64,000 bases of DNA from Herminiimonas sp. KBW02 (GCF_003852535.1 NZ_QAJP01000004.1:124001-188000), one strand, 5' to 3'. Shown: positions 48,869-58,581, numbered from the stretch's first letter. Notes: a model not told the origin generated them from the sequence alone. Translations and numbers: made by a program.

Positions 48869-49678
48869 ATGACCACCATTACCGTCAACGAAGACCTGAA
48901 AGCCTATATCGATCCATTGACCAGCGACGAATATGCGGCGCTGGAACGCAGCCTGCTGGCGGAAGGTTGCCGTGATGCGCTGGTGTTGTGGGGCGACTTG
49001 CTGATCGACGGTCATAATCGTTACGGTATCTGCCAGAAACACGGCATTCCCTTCAACACGAGACAGAACGAAACCTTCAAGTCGATGGCCGATGTTCATC
49101 TGTGGATGATAGACAATCATCTGGGACGCCGCAGCGTGTCTGACTTCCAGCGCGGCATACTGGCGTTGCGCAAGAAGGAGATACTGTCGACGCGTGTGGC
49201 ACAAGTAAAAGAAAGCACTCCTGCCGAAGCAGATGCTGAAGCCAGCACCGCAAGCATAGCCGAGCCGACCTTGAAACGTGATGTCATCGCCAAGGAAGCA
49301 CGTATCAGCAGCGTGACGCTGGGCCAGATCGAAAAAATCCAAAAGACCGCAACACCGGAACTGGTGCATGCGGTAAAGACAGGCGTGGTGTCGATTAATG
49401 CCGCCGCCGCGATTTCTTCGCTGCCGGAAGAGAAGCAGAAAGAAGCAGTCGCCGGTGGCAAGAAGGAGTTACGTCAGGCTGCGCGCCAGGTACGTGAAGC
49501 AAAACTGCCGCCTAAGCCTGAGCCGGTACCACCGCCAGACGATGCGACACCGGATCAAATCACCATCCATAAACTGAACCTGAAAATCGCTGAGTTGAAC
49601 GAAGAGCGCGATCAGTTGAAAAAGAAAGTGCAACACTTGACGATCGCCCTTGCGGAAGCACGTGACGCGTCGCGATAA
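48869..49678 (+). CDS. Orphan ParB-like nuclease-domain protein
   Basis: This 269-residue protein opens with a ParB/Srx-like N-terminal domain (ALVLWGDLLIDGHNRYGICQKHGIPF) with conserved His-Asn-Arg. A middle helical part has the Ala/Glu-rich AEADAEASTASIAE and a possible DNA-binding helix (IAKEARISSVTLGQIEKIQ). It ends in a coiled coil (about 230-265, LNLKIAELNEERDQLKKKV). No parA lies nearby, and a chromosomal partition role is unlikely. It may be a phage- or plasmid-derived regulator. Confidence 0.8.
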   Translation: MTTITVNEDLKAYIDPLTSDEYAALERSLLAEGCRDALVLWGDLLIDGHNRYGICQKHGIPFNTRQNETFKSMADVHLWMIDNHLGRRSVSDFQRGILALRKKEILSTRVAQVKESTPAEADAEASTASIAEPTLKRDVIAKEARISSVTLGQIEKIQKTATPELVHAVKTGVVSINAAAAISSLPEEKQKEAVAGGKKELRQAARQVREAKLPPKPEPVPPPDDATPDQITIHKLNLKIAELNEERDQLKKKVQHLTIALAEARDASR

Positions 49679-49890
49679 TTATGGTTTGGGCAACGTACTG
49701 GGCATACATGTGCGCATGTTTTAACAATATTTTCTGACATAGCAGTTGCTTGTTGGGAATGACAATTGTTACTCCCTATCCTGAATGTTTTCTTATCCAG
49801 TTTTTCTTGCCGTCAACTTTGCTCCAGCGTAGACTTTTCTGCAATCAGGTTCTGAATTAAATATGGGAACCGGACAGGGAGAAGCTCGCT

Positions 49891-51264
49891 ATGGATATGT
49901 CGGTAAATTTCAGCCGAAAGCAATCGTTGCGTATGCGGCGTGCCTTGCTGCTGAGCGCTATCGTACTGACTATCATTTCCTTGTTATGGGGCGGGTATTT
50001 TATCGCCCGGGAGAATTGGGATGTCTGGCCTCTTAACGTGGTGTCCCTGGCGGTTGCCGCTACGACCGTGGTTCTGACATCGCGTGGTCACATCCGTGCT
50101 GCTTCCATCACAATGTTTTGCGCGGTGTATCTCATCCTTTGCGTATTCTGTACTTTCCTTGATGTGCCGACGGCGGATGCGCCGCGCTCCAATCAGAATT
50201 ATTTCCTCGTAGTCGCGCTGTTTGCGTGGCTGGTCTTCAAGGGTGATAAACCCTGGCTCAGGCACGGCATGGTATTCATGGCGCTGTTGGGCTTTATCTT
50301 CTTTGCCAGTAGTTCATGGGTGCCGACCACCGCTTATGCCCTGGGGCCGGATGTCCGGGTGAGCGGCACCTGGATACACAACATCGTGGTAACTGGTTTG
50401 CTCTGGACCCTGTTATGGGTGATGCAGGCAGACCTTTCTGAACGTAATGTAATGGAAGCAGATTTGCGCAAGGCAGTGGCAGCGAATCAGTTGGTGCTGT
50501 ATTACCAGCCGCAGACCGGCAATGACGGGCGTATCGTGGGAGCAGAGGCGCTGCTGCGCTGGAAACATCCGGTGAAAGGCATGGTGTCGCCGGCAGATTT
50601 CATTCCGCTGGCCGAGCAAACCGGCTTGATCCTGCCGATAGGGCATTGGGTGCTGGGTATGGCGTGTGCCCAGTTGCGCACCTGGGCCGCCAATCCGGCG
50701 ACTGCACATCTGAGTCTGGCGATCAATGTCAGTGCGCTGCAGTTCAAGCAGCCGGATTTCGTCAGCCAGCTGGTGTCGGTGCTGGATCGTTCCGGAATAG
50801 ATCCGACCAAACTCGAACTGGAATTGACAGAAAGCATGCTGGTCAACGATGTGAACGACATCATCGCCAAGATGCATGCACTCAAGGAAAAGGGCGTACG
50901 CCTGTCGCTGGATGATTTCGGTACCGGTTATTCATCCCTCAGCTATCTGAAGAAACTGCCGCTGGACCAGCTCAAGATCGATCAGTCGTTTGTGCGCGAC
51001 ATGCTGTTCGATTCGAATGATGTGGCAATTGTGCGTACGGTAGTGGAACTGGCGCGTGGCATGGGTTTGCACGTGATAGCAGAAGGTGTGGAAACGCAGG
51101 AGCAAAAGCAATTCCTGGCCGAGCTGGGTTGCCTTTCCTTTCAGGGTTACCTCTTGAGTCGCCCCGTGCCGACTGCCGAGTTTGAAGTAGTGGTGCTGGC
51201 GCATAATAATGCGGCCAGGCTGGCGGACCAGGGCGCAGTGACAGCGGCGCTGATAGAGAGTTAA
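49891..51264 (+). CDS. Membrane-bound EAL-domain cyclic-di-GMP phosphodiesterase
   Basis: The 457 residues start with a sensory membrane part of about five to six hydrophobic segments (about 15-175). An EAL domain (about 200-445) follows with the intact motifs EALLRWKHP, INVSALQF, LELELTES, LDDFGTGYSSL, LKIDQSFVRD and VIAEGVETQEQ, so it should be active. No GGDEF domain is present. It has GGGAGA before the ATG. It likely lowers c-di-GMP in response to a membrane signal; the ligand is unknown. Confidence 0.93.
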   Translation: MDMSVNFSRKQSLRMRRALLLSAIVLTIISLLWGGYFIARENWDVWPLNVVSLAVAATTVVLTSRGHIRAASITMFCAVYLILCVFCTFLDVPTADAPRSNQNYFLVVALFAWLVFKGDKPWLRHGMVFMALLGFIFFASSSWVPTTAYALGPDVRVSGTWIHNIVVTGLLWTLLWVMQADLSERNVMEADLRKAVAANQLVLYYQPQTGNDGRIVGAEALLRWKHPVKGMVSPADFIPLAEQTGLILPIGHWVLGMACAQLRTWAANPATAHLSLAINVSALQFKQPDFVSQLVSVLDRSGIDPTKLELELTESMLVNDVNDIIAKMHALKEKGVRLSLDDFGTGYSSLSYLKKLPLDQLKIDQSFVRDMLFDSNDVAIVRTVVELARGMGLHVIAEGVETQEQKQFLAELGCLSFQGYLLSRPVPTAEFEVVVLAHNNAARLADQGAVTAALIES

Positions 51265-51323
51265 TTTAAAGAATGCCGTTGCGTCCTTTGGGCGTGTACC
51301 AGATGATATTTTTCAAATGCACT

Positions 51324-52376
51324 TCAGTTGATCTGCTGTGGCAGCAACTCTTGTTCTGCCGGCGTCCATAGCGGTATTTCGATTTCATCTTTCGCCGCAG
51401 CCACGCTCATCTTGTCCGGCAGGGCGACGCCATTCCGTATCGCAGTCAGTTCCGCCAGGATGGAGATTGCGATTTCTGCCGGTGTCTTGCTGCCGATATA
51501 CAAACCGATGGGGCCGTGCAGGCGTTGCAATTGCGCGTCGCTGAGATCAAACTCCTTCAGTCGCTCGCGACGGCGTGTATTGTTGACGCGTGAACCAATT
51601 GCGCCGACATAAAATGCTTCCGACTTCAATGCTTCCATGAGTGCGAGGTCATCCAGCTTGGGATCATGCGTGAGCGCGACTACAGCCGTGCGGCTATCCA
51701 TCTTCATTTCAAGTACCAAGTCATCCGGCATGGCATGGATGACTTCTACCCCCGGCACTTGCCACGCCAGGCGATACTCTTCACGCGGATCACACACCAC
51801 CACCTGGTAATCGAGACCGGTCGCAATTTGCGCAAGGAATTGCGATAGTTGTCCGGCGCCGATGATCAGCAAACGCCAGCGCGGGCCGTGGATGGTGGTC
51901 AGCACACCCAGTGTGAGTTCCAGTGTCGCACCGGTTTCAGCAGGGGCGATGCGTACCGCGCCACTCAGCAAGTCAAGCTGACGCATGACCAGTTCGTGGC
52001 GCGTGACGTGTGCCAGCAATTGTCTGATCCTGCTTTTTGCAGAAAGCGGTTCTATCACCAGCTTGATGGTGCCGCCGCAAGGCAGGCCAAAACGGTAGGC
52101 TTCTTCCGCGCTGATCCCATAGGTGAGCAGTTCAGGTGCGTTGCGCTTGCCGTCTGCATTGCTTTCCGCATCACGTACGCGTGCTATCAGGTCGTCTTCT
52201 ATGCAACCGCCGGAGACGGAGCCTATGATGCGTCCGTCATGGCGTATTACCATCATGGCGCCGACCGGACGCGGACTGGAACCCCAGGTCTGAATGACGG
52301 TCACCAGTTCGCAGGCATGACCCTCATCCAGCCACGCATCGGCGGCCTTGAGTACTTCGAGATCGATGCTATCCAT
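51324..52376 (-). CDS. xdhC: XdhC/CoxI-family molybdenum cofactor insertion protein
   Basis: This 350-residue chaperone matures molybdenum hydroxylases by handling and sulfurating the cofactor. The N-terminal XdhC/CoxI domain has QTWGSSPRPVGAMMV and VSGGCIEDDLI. The C-terminal NAD-binding-like domain has LLIIGAGQLSQFLAQIA, YVGAIGSR and IGLYIGSKTPAEIAISILAEL. It follows the iorB-like gene by 17 bases in the same operon, making the maturation role likely. Confidence 0.92.
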   Translation of the reverse strand: MDSIDLEVLKAADAWLDEGHACELVTVIQTWGSSPRPVGAMMVIRHDGRIIGSVSGGCIEDDLIARVRDAESNADGKRNAPELLTYGISAEEAYRFGLPCGGTIKLVIEPLSAKSRIRQLLAHVTRHELVMRQLDLLSGAVRIAPAETGATLELTLGVLTTIHGPRWRLLIIGAGQLSQFLAQIATGLDYQVVVCDPREEYRLAWQVPGVEVIHAMPDDLVLEMKMDSRTAVVALTHDPKLDDLALMEALKSEAFYVGAIGSRVNNTRRRERLKEFDLSDAQLQRLHGPIGLYIGSKTPAEIAISILAELTAIRNGVALPDKMSVAAAKDEIEIPLWTPAEQELLPQQIN

Positions 52377-52393
52377 GGCTATTCCTTATTTGC

Positions 52394-54742
52394 TCAGGAT
52401 GTTTTTGCCTGCAGCTGATTACGTAAAGGCAGGTCGCGTATGCGCTTGCCGGTAGCAGCAAAAATGGCATTGCACAGAGCAGGAGCTATCGGTGGTGTGG
52501 CTGGTTCGCCGACGCCGCCCAAAGGCACATCAAAATCATGTTTGACAAAGTGCACACGGATTTCACGTGGTGCATCCATCGAGCGCATGACTTCATACTC
52601 ATGGAAGTTGCCTTGTTCAGCCCGACCATCCTTGAAGGTGATTTCACCCGTCAACGCCAGGCTGAGTCCCATGATGCAAGCGCCTTCCAGCTGCGAGCGG
52701 ATACGATCCGGATTGATCTGCGGCCCGCAGTCGACGGCGATGTCGACGCGCGGTACGGACAGTTCACCCTTGGCGTTGACGACCGCTTCAATGACGACAG
52801 CGACATAGGTGACGAAGCTGTAACTGACTGCAAGGCCGAGTCCATGTCCTTTCGCCAACTTGCGTCCCCAGCCTGCTTTTTCGGTAGCGAGCGTAATGGT
52901 CTTACGCATGCGGCCGGTATCCAGCGGATAGCGCTCAGGCGATTCACCGTAGTTCCATTCATCCGCCATATCCCTGGGATTGATTTTGCGCGACGGGCCG
53001 ATCAGATCCAGCAGGTAGTCGCGATGATCGCGTTTGGCGGCTGCCGCCAGTTCGGCGACAAAGGATTGAATCGCAAAGACGTGCGGGATGTTAGAGACTG
53101 AACGGAACCAGCCTATGCGGGTATGCGCTTCGACTTCCGGTGCTTCGACACGGAAGTTGGGGATGGTGAACGGGATGTTGACTGCGGACATACCGAGTTC
53201 GAACGGCTGTTCGCCTTTGGCGCCTTCAGCGAAGATCGAAGCAATAGTCGGCGCAGCAGTGCGATGCAGCCAGGCAGTCGGCCTGCCGGCCGTATCGAGT
53301 GATACTTCGAGTCGCTCGACGGATACGGTATGGAAGTAGTCATTGTGAATATCATCTTCCCGCGTCCACGTCACTTTGACCGGCACACCCTTCATCGCTT
53401 GCGACAGCAAGGCCGCTTCTGCTGCGAAGTCAGGTTTGGACTTGCGACCGAAGCCGCCGCCCAGCAATGTGACGTGCACGGTGACATCTTCCGGTTTGAG
53501 TTTGAGGTGGGTGGCGATGATTTCGCGTGTCGCTTGTGGCGCCTGTACGCAGGCCCACACCTCGCACTTGCCGTTGCTGACTTGCGCGGTTGCAGCTGGT
53601 GGCTCCATCGTCGCGTGTGCGATATGCGGCAGATAGTATTCCGCTTCCATGCGACGCGATGATTTGGACAGCGTACTCATGGTGTCGCCATTATTACGTA
53701 CCACTTTCGCTGGTTTGCGCGCTGCTTCCTGCAAAGTCTTTTTATATTCAACCGAGTTGTAGCTGGCGTGCTTACCGTCATCCCAGGTGATTTTCAGTGC
53801 TTCACGACCTTTCATGGCCGCCCAGGTGTTGCTCGCGACCACGGCAATGCCGCCCAGCGGATGGAAGCCGGCGGGCGCCGGGCTGCTTTTCAGTTCGACT
53901 ACCTGGATGACGCCGGGTACTTTCAGTGCCGCTGATGCATCGAAGCTGGTCACTTTGCCGCCCATCACCAACGGGCGTGCAATGACGGCGTACAGCATGC
54001 CGGGCAGGCGCGTATCTATACCGTAATGCGTGTTGCCAGTGACGATGTTTTTGAAATCGATGCCGCGTGTGCTTTCCTTGCCGATGTAACGGAATTCGGC
54101 AGGTTTTTTCAGACGTAAATCCTTGGCCGCTGGCGGTGTGATTTTTGCGGCGGCATCTGCCAGTGCGCCATAGCCGAGACGACGGCCGGACCTGGTGTGT
54201 ACCACTTCATGCTTGCTCGCACGGACTTCATCCGGTTTGACATTCCATTGCTGCGCTGCTGCGATTTCCAGCATCTGGCGTGCGGCGGCACCGACCCGGC
54301 GCATAGGCTCAAAGGAATGGCGCATGCTGCGTGAACCATCGGTATTCTGGTTGCCGTACTTTTCTTCCAGACCCAGCGCCTGAACTACCTTGACCTTGCT
54401 CCAGTCGGCTTCGAGTTCATCGGCCACGACCATAGGCAAGCTGGTACGCACGCCTTGTCCCATCTCGGAACGATGCGCGACGATGGTGACGATGCCGTCG
54501 CTACCTATCGAAACAAAGGCCAGCGTGTCATCCACCAGGCCGCCGGGCATGGCGTCACCACCATATTTTTTGATTTCATCGCTGGTCGCGGCGCGTACTA
54601 CGCCGGAGGCGCCGACCGTCAGTGCCAGGCCGGTGAGGGCGCCTACGCCTTTGAGCCAGGTGCGGCGGCTCATCGATGGTAGGGTGGGCAGGTTCAATTC
54701 GGTATGGTCCGCGTTATTATCGTTTTCAAATATGGTGCTCAT
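52394..54742 (-). CDS. iorB: Molybdopterin-binding subunit of xanthine-oxidase-family enzyme (IorB-like)
   Basis: This 782-residue large subunit is exported in a folded state: a Tat signal SRRTWLKGVGALTGLALTVG lies at about 24-43. It has two Mo-cofactor domains typical of isoquinoline 1-oxidoreductase beta subunits, with LLGGGFGRKSKPDFAAEAA and the catalytic Glu in LGGVGEPATPP. The enzyme hydroxylates an N-heterocycle or oxidises an aldehyde. The ATG at 54742 touches the end of iorA; the frame is open further upstream into that gene. The substrate is not deducible. Confidence 0.92.
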   Translation of the reverse strand: MSTIFENDNNADHTELNLPTLPSMSRRTWLKGVGALTGLALTVGASGVVRAATSDEIKKYGGDAMPGGLVDDTLAFVSIGSDGIVTIVAHRSEMGQGVRTSLPMVVADELEADWSKVKVVQALGLEEKYGNQNTDGSRSMRHSFEPMRRVGAAARQMLEIAAAQQWNVKPDEVRASKHEVVHTRSGRRLGYGALADAAAKITPPAAKDLRLKKPAEFRYIGKESTRGIDFKNIVTGNTHYGIDTRLPGMLYAVIARPLVMGGKVTSFDASAALKVPGVIQVVELKSSPAPAGFHPLGGIAVVASNTWAAMKGREALKITWDDGKHASYNSVEYKKTLQEAARKPAKVVRNNGDTMSTLSKSSRRMEAEYYLPHIAHATMEPPAATAQVSNGKCEVWACVQAPQATREIIATHLKLKPEDVTVHVTLLGGGFGRKSKPDFAAEAALLSQAMKGVPVKVTWTREDDIHNDYFHTVSVERLEVSLDTAGRPTAWLHRTAAPTIASIFAEGAKGEQPFELGMSAVNIPFTIPNFRVEAPEVEAHTRIGWFRSVSNIPHVFAIQSFVAELAAAAKRDHRDYLLDLIGPSRKINPRDMADEWNYGESPERYPLDTGRMRKTITLATEKAGWGRKLAKGHGLGLAVSYSFVTYVAVVIEAVVNAKGELSVPRVDIAVDCGPQINPDRIRSQLEGACIMGLSLALTGEITFKDGRAEQGNFHEYEVMRSMDAPREIRVHFVKHDFDVPLGGVGEPATPPIAPALCNAIFAATGKRIRDLPLRNQLQAKTS

Positions 54743-54743
54743 C

Positions 54744-55205
54744 TTATGGACCCTTCTTCGCGGAGGCTTGTTTGATCGCAGCGCGTATGCGTGTGTAGGT
54801 ACCGCAGCGGCAGATATTTCCACTCATCGCCGATTCAATTTCGGCATCGGTAGGGTGCGGCGTGGTTTTCAGCAAGGCGGTGGCGGACATGATTTGTCCG
54901 GACTGGCAGTAGCCGCATTGCGGCACGCCGAGATCTGTCCACGCCTGTTGTACGCGCTTGCCTACCTTGTCTTCCGCCATCGCCTCAATGGTGGTGATTT
55001 TTTGCCCGACTGCGGCGGAAACCGGTGTAATGCACGAGCGTATCGCCTGGCCGTTGAGATGTACTGTGCAGGCGCCGCACAGCGCCATGCCGCAACCGAA
55101 CTTCGTGCCCGTCATCCCCAGGTGGTCGCGTAATGCCCACAGCAAGGGAGTATCGTCAGACAGGTCCATTTGATGTTGTTTGCCGTTGATAGTGAGAGTC
55201 GCCAT
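54744..55205 (-). CDS. iorA: [2Fe-2S] subunit of xanthine-oxidase-family enzyme (IorA-like)
   Basis: This 153-residue subunit holds a plant-type [2Fe-2S] cluster ([19 protein letters not shown]) and a C-terminal four-helix cluster domain ([21 protein letters not shown]). It passes electrons from the Mo site, presumably to a cytochrome. The ATG at 55205 is chosen because the mature fold begins there; the frame is open to 55304. It begins the iorA-iorB-xdhC operon, divergent from a LysR regulator. Confidence 0.93.
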   Translation of the reverse strand: MATLTINGKQHQMDLSDDTPLLWALRDHLGMTGTKFGCGMALCGACTVHLNGQAIRSCITPVSAAVGQKITTIEAMAEDKVGKRVQQAWTDLGVPQCGYCQSGQIMSATALLKTTPHPTDAEIESAMSGNICRCGTYTRIRAAIKQASAKKGP

Positions 55206-55295
55206 GATTTTTTGGAGTGAGGAGGGATGAGTTGCGGGTGGGCTATCAGTATCTGCAGTCCTGAACGCACAATAAATGAAAATGTTAAGATTTGA

Positions 55296-55316
55296 GAATT
55301 CCAAAATATGGAATTC
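55296..55316. promoter_or_regulatory. 21-bp palindrome between iorA and the LysR gene
   Basis: Perfect 7-base arms (GAATTCC and GGAATTC) flank a 7-base A/T spacer. It lies 90 bases upstream of iorA and about 50 bases upstream of the LysR gene. This fits a LysR-type regulatory site controlling both. Confidence 0.6.
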
Positions 55317-55365
55317 GCATCAGCGCTATCTGAAAAGCGCATAACGAACAAAAAAGGTGCAAAAC

Positions 55366-56280
55366 GTGCTCAATCGCCTGGAAATGCTTAGACTTTTCTG
55401 TGCCGCTGCAGATTCAAACAGTTTCAAGGAAGCTGCCGCCCGGCTGGGGACTTCACCACAGGCGATTACGCGTGCCGTCAAAGAGCTGGAAGAGGCGGTA
55501 GGCGAGGTGCTGTTCCATCGTAATACACGCGGTATGCAGATTACGGAGTTCGGCACCCAGCTGGCTGAACATGCGCGTGAGATGGTGACGGGTGTGGACA
55601 GTTTGTTTCGTCCCAGCGATAGCCATTCCGACAAGGATCTGGCTGGTGTGGTGCGTATCACTGCACCGAGTACGATTGGACGGCGCTACCTGTTGCGCTC
55701 CCTGCTGCCTTTATTAAGTCGCTACCCAGGCATCAAACTGGAGTTGAGCGTTACCAACCTGGTCACCCATGTCGTCGATAAAAAAATCGATATAGGTGTG
55801 CGCATCGGCTTGCCCAGGGACAACCGCTTTGTGGTGCGCCCGGTTGCCAAGGTCGATTTCTTTGTCGTCGCTACGCCGGAATTTATTGCCAAGTGGGGCA
55901 AGCCGCGCTACCCGCAGGATTTATCAGCAGTGCCGACGATAGAACTGACAGACGGCAATACCGGGCGTATATGGCCATGGTACTTCTCCGGCGGCCAGCA
56001 ATTCACGCCCAGCATGCCGGTGCTGGTGACCGACGATCCGGAAGTGGAGTGCGATGCCGTGCTGGCGGGTATGGGCTACGGGCAAATTTCGAATCACCTG
56101 GCTGAGCAGCACATACGAGCCGGCCGTTTGCTGACGGTGCTGGACGAGTATCAGCCCGAGCCGTGGGAACTCTATGTCTATCGTCCGCAGCGCGGGCCGG
56201 TGCCGGCACGTATCCGGCTGGTCTTTGATCGCATCGTTGAGATACTGTCAGACCCGGATACTTTTAATGATGGCGTTTAA
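55366..56280 (+). CDS. LysR-family transcriptional regulator
   Basis: This 304-residue LysR protein has an N-terminal helix-turn-helix (SNSFKEAAARLGTSPQAITRAVKELEEAVG) and a C-terminal co-inducer domain. The start is a GTG at 55366 with AAGG eight bases upstream; a GTG at 55357 and an ATG at 55384 are alternatives. It is divergent from iorA-iorB-xdhC and probably regulates them. Its stop codon overlaps, in convergence, that of the MocA-like gene. Confidence 0.9.
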   Translation: MLNRLEMLRLFCAAADSNSFKEAAARLGTSPQAITRAVKELEEAVGEVLFHRNTRGMQITEFGTQLAEHAREMVTGVDSLFRPSDSHSDKDLAGVVRITAPSTIGRRYLLRSLLPLLSRYPGIKLELSVTNLVTHVVDKKIDIGVRIGLPRDNRFVVRPVAKVDFFVVATPEFIAKWGKPRYPQDLSAVPTIELTDGNTGRIWPWYFSGGQQFTPSMPVLVTDDPEVECDAVLAGMGYGQISNHLAEQHIRAGRLLTVLDEYQPEPWELYVYRPQRGPVPARIRLVFDRIVEILSDPDTFNDGV

Positions 56281-56885
56281 ATCGTGGTGTTGAGGTCGGC
56301 CGAGGTATCGATGTCGTGATGTATGCCGGGGTCGTCAACTTCCACTTTGGTGAGCGGGTGCGTTTTTAATAGCGTGCGCGCACCCTGATCACCCCCCAGT
56401 TGCAGCAACTCATCTATGTGTTTACTGCTGAAAGCAACCGGATTACCGCGCTGCCCCTGATAAAACGGCGCGACCATATCGGCCCCTTTGCGGAGTGCGT
56501 CTGCCAGTACTGCAATCGTGCTCTGCTGCACATTCGGCATATCTGCCAACGCAATGACCCATCCTGCTGCATGTCTGCGTTGCGTCAACGCACATACCAA
56601 TGACACGCCCATACCCTGGTCAGCTTCCGGGCAGATGGCAAGCTGGCATCCCAATGCCGACAATTCGCGCGCGACTGCGTCATCCACATTACGCACAACG
56701 GCTGTGACTTGCGGCAATGCAGAGATTAATTTTTTGGCGGCCGCGACGACGACCTTGTCGCCTTGCCGGGTGATTTGCAGTAATTTGTTTTGCGCGCCGG
56801 ACGGATCAAAGCGGGTGCCTCGACCTGCCGCCAGCAAGATGCCGACGATTTGCTCGTGATCGGGTGACTGCATGCCTGGCTTCAT
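56277..56885 (-). CDS. MocA-like molybdenum cofactor cytidylyltransferase
   Basis: This 202-residue NTP-transferase has the nucleotide-binding motif GILLAAGRGTRFDPSG...NKLLQ and IALADMPNVQQ, matching MocA, which adds CMP to molybdopterin for xanthine-oxidase-type enzymes. It overlaps the response regulator stop by four bases (ATGA), so it is co-translated with the two-component system. The nearby iorAB and xdhC give a direct use for it. Confidence 0.87.
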   Translation of the reverse strand: MKPGMQSPDHEQIVGILLAAGRGTRFDPSGAQNKLLQITRQGDKVVVAAAKKLISALPQVTAVVRNVDDAVARELSALGCQLAICPEADQGMGVSLVCALTQRRHAAGWVIALADMPNVQQSTIAVLADALRKGADMVAPFYQGQRGNPVAFSSKHIDELLQLGGDQGARTLLKTHPLTKVEVDDPGIHHDIDTSADLNTTI

Positions 56886-57514
56886 ATCTTGAGTTTTTCC
56901 GAGATCTTGACGAGATCTGCGAGGGATGCCGCTTCCATCTTGCGCATGGCTGCGCCGCGGCGTACTTTGACCGTGACCTCACTCAGGTTCAGGGTAGCAG
57001 CAATTTGTTTATTGAGCAGGCCTTGCACGACCAGCTGCACGACTTGCTGCTCACCTGTGGTGAGTGAATCCCAGCGTTTCTGCAGTTGTGCTGCAACCGC
57101 ATGTTCCGCGCGTGCCTGACGATTTATTTCTATGCCGTGCTGGATCGCATCCAGTAAGTCCTGATCACGAAAAGGTTTGGTCAGGAATTCGATCGCACCA
57201 TTCTTCATCGCTTGCACGCCCATCGCGATGTCGCCATGTCCGGTAATGAAGATGGTCGGCAGTTGTATGCCGAGTTCTGTCATTTGACGATGGAAGTCCA
57301 TGCCGCTTTGTCCCGGCATGCGGATATCCAGCACCAGGCAGCCTGGTGCATCTGCCATCTTGTGTCCGAGGAATGCCATGGTCGAGCCGAAGGATACAGA
57401 ATGTAATCCTACCGATGCCAGCAAGTCCTCCAGTGCGGCGCGCACCGAACTGTCGTCATCGATGATGTAGACGATGGCTTGTTCATGGCTGCTTGCTGAT
57501 GCGCCTGCATTCAT
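56882..57514 (-). CDS. FixJ-like response regulator
   Basis: This 210-residue regulator has a receiver domain (IIDDDSSVRAALEDLL, phospho-acceptor in VLDIRMPGQSGM, Lys in LTKPF) and a LuxR-type helix-turn-helix (LTTGEQQVVQLVVQGLLNKQIAATLNL-like, shortened here). The ATG at 57514 follows GGAG and overlaps the kinase stop by four bases. It is the cognate partner of the upstream kinase. Confidence 0.93.
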   Translation of the reverse strand: MNAGASASSHEQAIVYIIDDDSSVRAALEDLLASVGLHSVSFGSTMAFLGHKMADAPGCLVLDIRMPGQSGMDFHRQMTELGIQLPTIFITGHGDIAMGVQAMKNGAIEFLTKPFRDQDLLDAIQHGIEINRQARAEHAVAAQLQKRWDSLTTGEQQVVQLVVQGLLNKQIAATLNLSEVTVKVRRGAAMRKMEAASLADLVKISEKLKI

Positions 57515-58581
57515 AGTGTGTTCTCCTTTGCACTCAGCAGGCTGAACTGAAAAATTGCACCGCCGTCGGGATTTTGCTCGGCCCATATGCGGCCGCCGTT
57601 GGCTTCGATGATAGTGCGGCTGATCGCCAGGCCGAGTCCGATACCGCTGCCTTTGGTGGTCCAGAACGGATCGAACATTTGCGCCATGGTGCCAGTGGCA
57701 AAGCCGCTGCCGCTATCGACCAGTGTGAACTGTACCGTTTGTGCGTCGCGCCGTGCGGACAGGATTTTCATTTCTTTCTTTTTATCCGGGTTGGCTGCCA
57801 TCGCTTCGCTTGCATTCAGCATCATGTTAACGATGACTTGCTGGATTTGCACCCGGTCTGCCACTACCAACGGCAGGTTTTCATCCAGGCTGACGGCGAT
57901 GACTATGCCATGTGCTTCCACATCACTGCGTGAAATAGCGAGTACTTCAAGTACGGCCTGGTTCAGGTCGAAGTGGCTCTTGTGTGGCAGTTCGCCCCTG
58001 GTCAGGCCGCGCACGCGCGCGATGATGTCGCTGGCCCGGTGCGCGTCGCCGAGTATGCGCTCTACTGCCTGCCGTGCCTTGTCCAGATTGGGCGGTTGCT
58101 GGTCCAGCCAGCGCTGGCAGGCATTGCCGCTGGTTGCGATGGCGGCGAGCGGCTGATTGACTTCATGCGCGATGGAGGTAGTCAGTTCACCCAGGCTAGT
58201 CACGCGCGCAATGCGCAGGAGTTGCGCCTGCGCCTGCTGCGCGGCAGCTTGCGCCGCATTCATTTTCAGTGCCAGGTATGTGGTAATGGCGATGGCGATG
58301 ATGCTGATGCAGGAGTTGATCAGGCCGACCTGGTAGGAACCGAATTTAGTCAGTCCGAAGCTGAGTATGGTCAGGAAGATACAAAGACCGGCGAGGATGA
58401 TCAGTGCCCGTGCCGAGATCAGACGCACCGCGACCAGGATCACGGCAGTGTAGAAGCCGGCGGCGGCGACCGCATAGTCGGTCACGGTGTCTGCCACGAA
58501 GATGACCGCCATGACGGCGAGCAGGCCCGCCATGCTCAGGACGCGATGGGATCGCAAAGGTCTGCCGATGTCGTGTTTCAT
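57511..58581 (-). CDS. Membrane histidine kinase
   Basis: This 356-residue kinase has four or so hydrophobic segments in residues 10-110, a short coiled linker, the phospho-His box TTSIAHEVNQPLAAIA, and the catalytic boxes N (VNMMLNASEAM), G1 (VDSGSGF) and G2 (GSGIGLGLAISRT). There is no PAS domain, unlike FixL, so the membrane part may itself sense. It is the first gene of the kinase-regulator-MocA operon. The signal is unknown. Confidence 0.92.
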   Translation of the reverse strand: MKHDIGRPLRSHRVLSMAGLLAVMAVIFVADTVTDYAVAAAGFYTAVILVAVRLISARALIILAGLCIFLTILSFGLTKFGSYQVGLINSCISIIAIAITTYLALKMNAAQAAAQQAQAQLLRIARVTSLGELTTSIAHEVNQPLAAIATSGNACQRWLDQQPPNLDKARQAVERILGDAHRASDIIARVRGLTRGELPHKSHFDLNQAVLEVLAISRSDVEAHGIVIAVSLDENLPLVVADRVQIQQVIVNMMLNASEAMAANPDKKKEMKILSARRDAQTVQFTLVDSGSGFATGTMAQMFDPFWTTKGSGIGLGLAISRTIIEANGGRIWAEQNPDGGAIFQFSLLSAKENTL

